A DNA stretch of 64,000 nucleotides, from contig OX291546.1 of the NCBI GenBank assembly GCA_946406115.1, forward strand, positions 9,913,019-9,977,018, in the 5' to 3' direction. The notes below the pieces were generated by a model, which worked only from the letters and a program-made list of their open reading frames with translations, was not told the DNA's origin and did no database searches. Position 1 is the stretch's first letter, and each line of letters begins with the position of its first letter. Shown here in pieces: positions 22,701 through 34,700 of the stretch. The position numbers were made by a program, and so were the translations under genes. Source of the DNA: Apoda limacodes. Lineage: Eukaryota > Arthropoda > Insecta > Lepidoptera > Limacodidae.

Positions 22701-25700
22701 ATTTAGGATAATTTAAAAGTTTTAATAGTGTAGATTTGTAACTAAGTAAATGTAAACGACCAAACCAGATTTAACCTTAATAATTTCGGTGTTCGAAATC
22801 GCACCGGAATGATCCGAACAAAATGATAACAAATCAGTTATTCAATCAAAACAATCAGTGGTTTTAAAAAAGAGAAACAACGTTCGACGGGTCAGCTAGT
22901 TAGATATAAATTGGTGTATTCACTTGTCATTTAACATCTATACTAATATTATAAATGCGAAAGTAACTCTGTCTATCTGTCTGTTACCTCTTCACGCTTA
23001 AACCGCTAAACCAATTTATATGAAATTTGGTATGGAGATAGTTTGAGTCCCTAGGAAGGACATAGGATAGTTTGTATCTCAAAAGTTTCAGCAGGAATAA
23101 TCATAGCCGAGCTTAAACGATCCAAAGCTTGCTAAAACAAACTTCATTAGTATAATTAAGGAGTCAATGAAAAAGTTCCACGCTGATTACCAAAATTTAG
23201 GGCGGGTGGAGCGACTGGCAAAATTATTTAATTACCAACTATCCCATTAATATTATAAATGCGAAAGTTTGCATGTTTAGTTGTTTGTTGGATGGGTGGG
23301 GTGGGGTCCACTGGGTGGATCGGAAACCACTGAACCGATTTAGATGAAAATTGGTATGGAGATAGTTTGAGTCCCGGGGAAGAACATAGACTATTTGTAA
23401 TCCCGTAAATTTGAAAAGTTTCCGCGGGAATAACTATAACGTTTGTTTCTCAAACCTGCCGCAACGGAGCATCCAATTGAGCTGAAATTTTGAACGGAGA
23501 TAGTTTAGATACGACAAAGGAGAATTTTTATCCCTGAAAATTCAAAAATATCTCACAGAAGTAACAGAAACCAAATTCCAAACCATACCTGCAGCTATAG
23601 CTTGTTATAACAAACATCTTTAGTATAATCAAGGAGTTGCGGTAAGAGTCCCACGCCGATAAACAAATTTAGGGCGGCTGGAGCCGCTGGCAAAAGCTAG
23701 AAGGTACATACATAAATGGGTGAGCGCGGGACAAGAACAAACTGACTTCCCTAGTAGAATTACTAATATAATTGGGGTTCATTGAAAGTCAGTAAGATGC
23801 ATCATCTAATGTTTTTTCTAAAGGTTTATTTTGTTTATTAATAATTTGCATTTGCTTAAAAGTTATATCTCTGAGTGTCTGTTTTACGGCGTGCTCTAAA
23901 AAGACATTTTTTTTATTTTAGTTTACAGCCACAATATCACACAGTAATATTTTAAATGCCGAAAACATATCTTTTTCGTATTTTATTCAATAATTTTGAT
24001 ATAAGAATCATGGGACATTTAAAAAATCGGCAAGTGCGAGTCGGACTAACGCACGAAGGGTTCTGTACCATTCTATCAAAACGGCAAAAAATCACGTTTA
24101 TTGTATGGGAGCCCCCCTCTGAAATATTAGTTTTATTTTAATTTAATTATATATTTTTAATGTGGCTATATAACTAAGTATTAGTGTACTAATATTACAA
24201 TAAAAGTAATTATTTTAAGCGTATACCTGTTGCCGTTATCAATATCGAGCAAATGGGAGCCCCCTTAAATATTTGTTTTATTCCGTTTTTTAGTATTTGT
24301 TGTTATAGCGGCAACAGAAATACATCTTCTGCGAAAATTACAAATGTCTCTATCACGGTTCATGAGATACAGCCTGGTGACGGACGGACGGACGGACAGC
24401 GAAGTCTTAGTAATAGGGTTCCGCTAATTTCCCTACGTAACGGACCCGTAAAAGAGCCCCTCTTAAATTCACCTGTATTACAGAATAATTAATCATAGAC
24501 CCATATCCTGCGCATATATATGTAAACGGTACTAGGTATTTAAATATTTCAGATTTCGTCTTTGGTAGTTGGTAGCACTGATCGAAGGCCATAACAAAAT
24601 TATTAAAAAAAATTAGATTAAAAAAAAAGAACAAAAAATTAAAAAAAGTCAGTTTTGTTTTATCATGAGTGAAGTGTAGATAATAGTGGATTTTTTAGTG
24701 TGTTTTATTAAAAACTTTAATGTATCGTCGAAAAAATGTCTGGAAATTATGGAATGCAGCAGTTAATCCCTATAGTCAACAAATTGCAAGATGCCTTCGT
24801 TCAAATGGGTGTGCACATGTCCTTAGACCTTCCACAAATTGCAGTTGTGGGTGGTCAATCTGCTGGAAAAAGTTCTGTGCTAGAAAATTTTGTTGGCAGG
24901 TAAGATTATAATCTAGCAAAGCAATGTAGAATTACTAATAAATAATTAAAGCCTTTCATATAATATTTGCCAACCATGCACTTCGTGGTAAAATATTGCA
25001 ATATTTTGTTTGTTTCCATAAACCACTGTTCTTGTAGTTAGATTTTAATGTTTATAATTAGGATGACTCATATTCCAAAACATGTATAGCTCAAAATTAG
25101 CGTCTTTCGTGAGTTATGGATAAACAGAATTGCAGCTTTTTACTGTTCATAGAGAGGTACTGCCTTGTAGTGCGTTCCGAAACACAACGAGGATTTTTGA
25201 AAAGTATTTGGAATACCCAGCTCAGAGTAAATACGCAACTTTCAAGCTGAATTGCTTACCCCATTGGTTGATATTCACTCCTTTAGAGCAAAACAGAACT
25301 GGAAAGCTCTTTTTCCATAATGGTAAGAAAATCGACTTTACAGACTAAAATTTACTTAAAGTGATTTGGAATGTAACCTTGGATTATAGTGTCAGACTTA
25401 AAATCAATCAATCAATCAATTAGCCTTTTATCCTGAACTCTTTTGGTTTAAACAGTTGTCTGTTAAATGATGTCCCTGAGTTCAGTGTGCCCCTTGGCTA
25501 AGGCCTTCTCTAGCAGTTTCCATTGTTTCCTATATCTGGCAACTCTTCTCCAGTCAGGTCCTGCTGTGATCATTAGCTCGTCCTCCCATTTTTTCGTTGT
25601 CTACCTCTGTTTCTTTTGCCATTCCTGGGGTGCCATTCTGTAACAATTTTGCTCCACTTCTGATGAGTATTTCGTATCACATAGCCTGTCCATCTCTGCT

Positions 25701-28700
25701 CTTGTTGGTTTATTTGCTAAGCACATCAGTCAGTCATGGTCTTACTCTTATTGTGACTTCAAACTCTGTCTTGTTTCTTAATACTTGTCATACTCCATTC
25801 CATTGACCTTTGGCAGGGTGCCATCATTTCTCTATGGTGTTTCGTAAGCTACCAGGTTTCACAACCATAAGTGATACAGGGGAGTATAATAATATAAGCA
25901 TTTATTCCTCTAATTAACATTTACAGATAAATGTCTGATTAAACAATTGTACAAAAAATGTTTTCATGTATTGTGGGAGGTCTGATGACCTAACCTCTTC
26001 CAATCTCAATATTTTATTTATGTGTTTTATTTTGCTCTTCTTTCCATTTTTTCTTGTCCCTTGCTATGTCCATCCATTTCTTTCCAATTACGTCAATTAT
26101 TTCATCTGCTTACCTTTTTCCCAGTCCTGGGTTCTAATAGTGATATTTTTTGTCTACCTATTTTTGTTCATTCTTCCAATGTGGCCAGCTCATTAAATTT
26201 TCATCCTTAAGATATTTTTTTCTGCATCCATTACATTTGTCCGTTGCCTTATTTCAGCAGCTCTGACTCTGTGTTTAAGTTTTATGTTTAGAATGGTTTT
26301 TTCCATGGCTCTTTGACAGACCGAAATCCTGTTTAGTACAGTTTTTGTTATTGGCCATGTTTGACACCCATATGTCAGACAAGGGATAATGCTTTTTTCT
26401 GCAAAATTATAGATTTCTTTATCTGTGCAATCTTTAAAAGATACTTATTTTCCAAGGTAGATATATTCATTAACATATGCAAGGGTTGTATCTTCAATTT
26501 CAACAGGGTTTTCAATACAATTTTTCATAACCTTTGTTTTTTCTCATTCATTTGTAGACCAACTTTTAGACTTTGTGTGTTTAGTTCTTGCAAAAGGTTA
26601 GATAATTCTGAAGCACTTGGTGCTAAAATAACAAGGTCATTGGGAAATCTCAAGTTTAATCCAGTTTTTTAAAAATTGATTGTAACACAGCTAAGAATAG
26701 CTTTGGTGACATTGGATCTCCTTGGTGCATGCCGCAGCAGATGTTGAAATTGTCTCCCAGTGTCTCTGTTTTGACCCGAGCTATGCTGTTTTTATAAATT
26801 GTTTTTATTATTGTAAGATAATCAGGGTGAATTTCTTGTTCTGTTAGTGCTTGCCAAATAGAGTCATGTTAAATTGAGTCGAAGGCTTTTTAGGGTTCCA
26901 TAGCTAAATGGCAAAAGACGGAACCCTTAGGGATTCATCATGTCTTACAGTCTGTCTGTCCGTCCGTATGTAACAGCCACTTTTTAGATAACTTTATGAT
27001 GTATACGGTTAAAACTTGGTAAGTAAATGTATTCTGTGAACCACATTAAGATTTTCACACAAAGATAGAAAAAAAAAACAGTAAATTTTGGGTGCTCCCT
27101 ACACTTAGAGCTGAAACTCAAAAAATTTTTTTTTTATTAAACTCATATCTATGGATAGGTCTTCAAAAATGATATTGAGGTTTCTAATATAATTTTTTTC
27201 TTAACTGAATAGTTTGCACGAGAGACACTTCCAAAGTGGTAAAATGTGTGTCCCCCCCTGTAACTTCTAAAATAAGAGAATGATATAACTAAAAAAATAT
27301 ATGATGTACATTACCATGTAAAGTTCCACCAAAAATTAGTTTGAACGAGATCTAGTAAGTAATTTTTTTTTAAACCATCATAAATCATAAACGGCAATTT
27401 ACCTTTCATTCAATCAACTCAAATATAAAAAAAAAACATTTATTTTTTTATAGATAATGGTACAGAACCCTTCCCGCGCTAGTCCGACTCGCAATTGGCT
27501 GATTTTTTATAATCTTCAAGTCATATGTGTATAATGATAGTTGGTATTCAGTATATTTCTCTATTAGCATGTTTATACTTTGGATATGGTCACTTGTTCA
27601 GAAGTTTTTCATAAATCCAGCTTGTTCAGGTGGTTGATTTTTATCTATATCTGTACTGAATCAATTTTGAAACAGGGTATTATACAATATATATATATTT
27701 CATGACCTCCTTCAGTGACCAGTATCTTTTCCATCCATTGGCTATACGTCTGAGATGAGTTGACCCAGGTATGTATACTCTTATATCCAATCCAGGTATG
27801 TATTCAAGTGGCTGGTTATAAACCTTGATGTCAATGTTGTCCCGGTTAGTTAGAAGTTTTGTTTTTTCTATGTTCATTATTAATCCATCTCTTTCGCTTA
27901 CTTTGCAGAGGTCTTGCAGCATTTTCTCTAATTTTTGTTGGTTTACTTTCAGTAAGACTATGCCATCTGCAAATCTGAAAAAGTTTAGTAGTCTTCCGTT
28001 TATGTTAAGACCTAGCCGTTCCTAGTCCAGTTTCCAGAATGCGTCCTTCAGTACAGCACAGAACAGTTTTGGGGATAGTGGATCTCCTTGTCTGACTCCT
28101 CTTTTGATTTGTAAGACCTCACTGAACCTTGAAATAGTTACATCATAAATATTTACATCTCTGCAACCTGTCATTTTTGCTTAAAAAAATTTAATCTATA
28201 GAATACAGGGATCCCCTAGAAACAGAAAAAAAATAAAAAAAAATTTGCTTAAAAGAGTAGTTTTTAATAAAGATCAAAAACAAACCATGTCTTTCAGTGG
28301 TGGTGCTTTCATATCAGCTAAAAGCCTGACTTGCCTTAATATTAACCTGCCACATGTCACTATACAAACACAAAAATACCCGATTTCTTGCAGATTATTG
28401 AAATTGTACCCTTAGAATAAGTACATGAAATTTTGTATATCTTAGAAAGATAATAAAATTTTGCATCTGACTCTATATTTTGTAAACATCTCACTTACTT
28501 TTACAATTTTTGACGTGACAACGTCTTATAAATTGGTTTGCCGGGTGACACTTCAAGAAACTGCGTTACGCTCCGCTCACGTTATGCGCTCACAATGAGA
28601 GCGAGTGAGAGGCACGCGCCCGCCTAAGAGCGAGAGAGACAGACATAAAATCATTGTCACGTAAAACTTTCGCCCGTATACCGACTTTACAGGCAACCAG

Positions 28701-31700
28701 TTTTTTTAACCTGTTCGGAAAATCAATCCGTCTCTATATAGGACATTAAGCAGTATGTGGGACTTAAAATAAATGTCTTGCTAGGAATGCTGCCAGTGCC
28801 GCATCTTACTCAATTACAGCTCTCTGCTGGTTAATGGTGTAATAAGACCTGTTGAACAGTCCTCTTTAGTGTGTGCAATTTTTGTAAGTCTGCCATCAAG
28901 GATTTTACTAACAAGTTAGGGTGGTTAACTATTCTGCTTCTATACTTTTTTACGTGTTGAGCGATTTCTTGCATTACTGTCAGTATACCAAGATCGTTGT
29001 GTAACTGTTTGTTTGTCACAAACCAGGGGCGTTTGTTATTGTATGCAGGTTTTTTTTCTGGAAACGTTGTATGATGTCTGTGTTGGATTTTGATGCAGTA
29101 CCCCAGAGTTGGATACCATAAGTCCAAATTGGTTTGATTATGGCTTTGTACAGTAGAATTTTATTTTCTAATGACAGCAGCAATCTGCGCCCAATAAGCC
29201 AGTATGTTTTGGTTATCTGCATGCTTAATTGCTTCCTTTTAGTGAAGATATGCTTCTGCCAGGTCAGTCGCCAGTCCAGATGGATTCCAAGATACCTTAC
29301 GTAGTCTGCTTGGGGAACTTCTACAGCATTTAACTTAACAGTCGGGCAGTTGTCTTTTTGTAGTGTGAATACTACGTTTGTGGATTTCGATTGGGTAGAA
29401 TCATACTTTGTCAAATGTTAAGCCATTTCTGTATTAATGAGCTACTTAGTAGTAAACAGTTTGGCTTTATGAAAGGCCGTTCCACAACCGATGCAGGAGT
29501 GGCTCTATTAAAAAATATATATAACGCCTGGGAGGATTCGCATGACGCCCTTGGAGTGTTTTGTGATTTATCTAAGGCATTTGACTGTGTTCAACATGAA
29601 AATCTCATCAGGAAGCTACATCACTATGGTATTAGAGGCAAAGCTCTCGACCTTTTGACATCCTATATGAGTAGGAGAGTACAGAAAATAGATGTCAACG
29701 GTGAAAGATCTCCGGGATCAGCAGTCAGTATAGGAGTCCCTTAGGGCTCAATTTTAGGTCCTTTTCTATTTCTTATTTACATTAACGATCTCCCATATTA
29801 TGTAAAAAACCATGACATTGTCTTATTTGCTGATGACACCTCTTTGCTTTTTAAAGTTAAGAGACGACAGACATGTTATAATGAATTAAATGATGCCCTT
29901 TCTAAAATTGTAAATTGGTTTAACGCTAATAATTTGTTACTTAATGAAAAAAAAACCAAATGTGTTAAATTTACATTACCAAATGTTAGTCAGAGACAGA
30001 CATGTATTAATATTAATGGCGAGCAATTAGAACTTGTTAATTCAACAGTCTTTCTTGGCATAACGCTGGACTCCAAACTTCAATGGGGTCCTCATATTCA
30101 TAACCTAGCCAAAAAACTTAGCTCTGCTGTGTATACGATCAAGAAAATAAGAGAATTGACCGATGTCGACACTGCAAAAATAGTATATTTTAGCTATTTC
30201 CATAGTTTAATGACATATGGTATACTATTATGGGGTAGCGCTGCTGATGTAAATACAATATTTTTGTTACAAAAAAGGGCAATTCGTGCTATTTATAAAT
30301 TAGGATCTAGGATATCTCTGAGGGATAGGTTTAGGGAAGTAAAAATTTTAACTTTAGTGTCGCAGTACATATATGAAAATCTTTTATATGTACATAAAAA
30401 TATCAATAGTTTCAGCAAGAAAAGTGACGTTCACAAAGTAAATACTAGAAGTAAAAATAAGCTGTTGGTGCATGATACACGTCTACACAAAATAAGTAAC
30501 TCTTTTATGGGGCAATGTATACACTTTTACAACAAAGTTCCCAATAAAATTCAAAATCTATCAATAAGTAAATTTAAATCTTTTATCAAGCAGGTACTTT
30601 GTAGAAAGGCATATTATGTAAATGATAAAAATCCTTGGGACTGATGATGCTCAATTACAGGATGCATAGGTAAACCAAATTAAAATGGAAATAACATAAA
30701 ATTGTACGACTAAAAATCTTTTATTTAAAACATTAATTGTATTTTAGTTTATTTAAGTATTTTTAAAAGAGTAACTATCGAGTTTCTTGCCGGATTCTTC
30801 TCGGTAGAAATCAACAACATTGTGAACCGGCGGGAAGGTGGGAGGGTTCAAAAAATAATATTTTATAACTTTGACGATTCAAAAGTGATTGTAAAATCCT
30901 TATTTGAATAAACCATTTTGACTTTGACTTTGATTCGTTGGATTAGATGCACCATTTCTTTAGCTAAGCTGAGATTTCATTAAGACCCTTTTGTAGTATG
31001 GAGCTGGCTATTTGGGGTCGCTATGGGAGGCTAAGACAGCGGTGAAAGTTCTGGTGGTGAAAAGGACATGTGGGTGGGTAGGTCTGAGGTGTACAATGGC
31101 CGAGGATGCTACCCTGCAGCACTCCTGCAGAAAGCGAGCACAGATTTGATACAGAGTGTCTGCACTGAACTCTAAATTGACGCTGTTTTAGAAAAGAGCT
31201 GATCAAAAGATAGATTTGGTTGGAGAATATAGATTTAATTTTATATAAGTGACCCTCATGCCAAACTCCGTCAAATGCCTGGGAAATGTCAAGGAATGCT
31301 GCAGTTCAGAACTGTTTGGTTTCCAAGGATTGGTTAATTTTTTGGGTTAGTCTGTGGACTTGTTCTATATTGGAGTACTTAAGGCGGAAGCCGAATAGGT
31401 GATCAGGTATTAATTGTTTTTTAATGACTCGTAGATTGTGGAAACAATGGGAAGAAGGCTGATCCGTCTATATGATTTTGGATCGTCGGCTTTCTTATTA
31501 GGTTTTGAAAGCATAATTATTTGTGTGACTTTCCATTGAGGAGGGATAAATTTGAACCTGTTTATGCCAATATAAATGTGAGTAAGAGCTGTTATTCCAG
31601 AGTCCGGTAGTTCTTGTAGAAGCCGGGCAGTTATGAGGTCATACCCTGGAGATTTCTTAGGGTCTAATTGGTGAATAGCCCATAACACTTGTTCCTTGTT

Positions 31701-34700
31701 GAACTTCTTGATTGTCGTATTGTCTGTGTTTGTAGTTTCAAGAAATTCTAGGATGTCTCTTTCATGGGTCGGCGATCCCTCATTAGGATGGGGTTTGAAT
31801 ACAGATTCTAGATGTGTCGCGAGCGTTTCTGCTTTTTCAGAGTCAGTGCTTTCCCATTTGTTGCCAGATCCACGCAAGAGTGGAGATGTTGTATCAGGGC
31901 GTTTCAGCTGCCTGGTGGCCTTCTACAGTGAGAAGTCAGAGGAGGCCGTTGGGTCTAAGTTTGCAAGGTAAGACTGGAATTCAGCATTGCCTTGTTCTTC
32001 TAGACTTAGCTTTAACTTGGTTGAGATGAGTCTTTGTTTGGGGGCTCTTTGTTTGCTGCCATTGCTTCCATAGTTTTCTTTTGTGAGATTTTCTCCATCA
32101 GATCCCTGGGTATAAAGGTGTTACTATTTGTGCTTTGGGTAGAAGGTGTAGCATCCCAAGCAGCCTTTTGGACAATGGTGTTGAAGTGTTCAACTGTCTG
32201 CTTTGGATTTTAACGGGACTGGGTCTTTAAAGGCATCATCTACAAGGTTACGGAACAGGGTCCAGTTTGTTTTGTGGTTTGTTTTTTATTTGCTTTGGGT
32301 CTGGAGCTAAGCTCTAATATAATTGGGGAATGGTCAGAAGATAAGTCATAGCAGCTTCTACATAGCGCGTAGCTTTTCGATATGCCTCTAGTTACAAAGA
32401 AATCATTGACATCTGGGGTCTTCACAGTGTCTGTCGGCCAGTATGTGGGTTGCCCGGAGGTAAGTACACTCATGTTCATTGTCTACATTTGTATACATTT
32501 CAGTAGTTCACGACCTCTGGGTAGAGTAAGCCTTGCGCCCCAAAAGGTATGCCTTGCATTATAGTTAACACCTGCTGTAAATCTACTGCCTAGTTTCTTG
32601 AAAAAGTCACTGAATTCTTCTTCTTTTAAGCTGTACCTAGGTGGGCAATATAGGGCTGATATAGTTTCGTCACCGGTGTAGCACTGGACGACTATAGTTG
32701 TGGCTTGTATGTGCTTCCTACAATTACTTTTTTCTGCAAAGTGTTTGAGTGTGTTCTTAATTAGAATCGCTGATCCCCCGCGTGCTTTGCCATGAGGGTG
32801 CATGGTGTGGTGCAAGGTATAGTCTGGTAGTTTAAGGAAACTTTTGTTGGTAAAGTGAGTTTCTGATATCAACATTATGTCGATGTTATGAAGTTTTAGA
32901 AAGCCATTGGCATTCTATGCACAGATCTTTAATGAGGTGAATGGTAAGATATTTTTGACATGAGTTCTGAGAGCATTCTGGTCATTTGTAGCATTTGGTT
33001 CATAAGGGCCTGCACAGAGTCGAAAATCTTTATTAATGTTGTGTCATTCAGTTGATTTGTTTTGGTCTCTTCAGATTGGAGGTTTGGCCAGGCCAGGCCC
33101 ACTTGGGTTGGTGTTGTCCTGTGGTGCGTTGAGTAGTTGGCTACGTGGTTTTTTCGGATGTGGGGCGGGGTATGTGTTCTTCTGCAATTCTTTATATACT
33201 GAGCAGCCTTTGTAGTTTGCAGGGTGGTTTCCTTCACAGAGAATGCACTTCACTTCGTTTGAGCGCTCTTTCCTCTGACATTTAGAGGTGTGGTGAGCTG
33301 CTGCGCATTTTACACATCTTGGTTGCCTGTGGCAGAACTTTTTGGTGTGTCCATATTGTTGGTTTTAGGTGGTTAAAAGACTACCCTGCAGCGGAGTAAG
33401 GATTTTATGTTGTATATGTTAGGTTGGACATCAATGTAAAACATGGGTAGGGGTTTTTTCGTCTGTCTGTGTTTGATGTTCCATATGTTGGTGTAGTAGG
33501 TCTTCGAGGGCAGACCTTATGTCTTCTATGTCTGTGGATGGTTGGAGAATCTTTAGTACTACTCTAAAACTGCGATGTTCTTTTGGTTGGTAGGTGTAGA
33601 ACTCAGTATTTCTGTCCTTAACCTCTTTGTATACTGCAGAGTATGATTCAGCGGACTTCAGTTGTAATTTCACCCTATCTCCCTGCAGAATTTTGATTTC
33701 AAAATCATCCTTGACCGTCTCTTTAAGCATTTTGGTTAGAGGTTTTATGTTATCTACTTCGTCTACGAAAAGGGGAGGAGGCTTGATTGGTTTTGGTAGC
33801 TCAGTTGCTTTTGATTTTTCAGTGTGTTTATCTAGCTCTGAAAAATCTTTTTTTGGTTGGGATAGGAGCAGCAAGCCAGTAGTTTAACTTGGGTGACAGT
33901 TTATGGATTCTTGCGGCAGCATCGTGGCTACTTCTTTGTCTCTTTCTATTTTGCACTTCTGTCCAGTTTGTTCATTACCTAAGTCAGTTGGTGTTTGTTC
34001 TGCATTAACAACTATGTTGGAGTTAAACTCTTCATCGGAGGAGATAGGATTTGCCTATTGGGGCTTTCTTTCTTGTTAGGAATTTGGTGTCTTTCTGGAG
34101 TAGAAATTTTGGATTTGCTGATTACTGGTGGACTTCTAGTTCGAGTTTGAAACAGACTGGGATAGAACACCTGCAGCACACTTTTCTTATTACTTCACTG
34201 TTTTGTCGCAAAATTTATGCGCTCCCTCAGGGGGTTTGTTACTTTGTCCTTTTTTTGGGGTGTTCTAGAGAGTGATTTTCTCTTTGTGAATGAGTCCATG
34301 GTGTCCGCAAGTTTGTCTTCTTAGCTTCCTGTTTTTTCTGGGCTTCCTGTTTCTTCTCCATCGATTTATTCAAGCGACTGTTGTCCGCTGTTTGCGGTAA
34401 CCTCCTGGGGTAGTTTTAGGTTTTGTTTTGAGTTCCGCCATCATAAATTTGTCTGGTCCACAGCTTCGTCTCTTCTGTCAGGGTATGATCCCTTAGTCCG
34501 CGGTTTTGGTTCGCGCTAGGTATTTATATCTGGGGGGCATTCCCCTATCCACCACCTGGGGACGCGGTCAATGGGAGTCCAGCATCACAACACGACGGCT
34601 TGTACAAACGACTATATTTTTTTATTTCTGCTTGATGTGTGGGGAGTTAAATGAATTATCAAGAATATAATATCCACTTGAAAAACTTATTATCTGTTGA

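Larger units (their letters stand above)
28790..34605 (-). mobile_element. Near full-length jockey LINE, split by a CR1-like LINE
   Basis: On the minus strand the element runs from a 5' UTR (34605-34445, including GGTGGTGGATAGGGGAATGC) through ORF1 and ORF2. ORF1 holds the [19 protein letters not shown] ... [20 protein letters not shown] region (33874-33470) and CCHC zinc-knuckle text (C..C...H....C around 33150-33330, e.g. [15 protein letters not shown]). ORF2 has the endonuclease ([49 protein letters not shown] at 32240-32875), the RT start ([20 protein letters not shown] at 31600-31680), a RT palm in which FADD is decayed ([16 protein letters not shown] near 31020-31080), and, beyond the insertion, [17 protein letters not shown] ... 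IIQRFQKK (29016-29404) and the C-terminal tail to 28831. Several stops and shifts: not functional. Confidence 0.88.
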
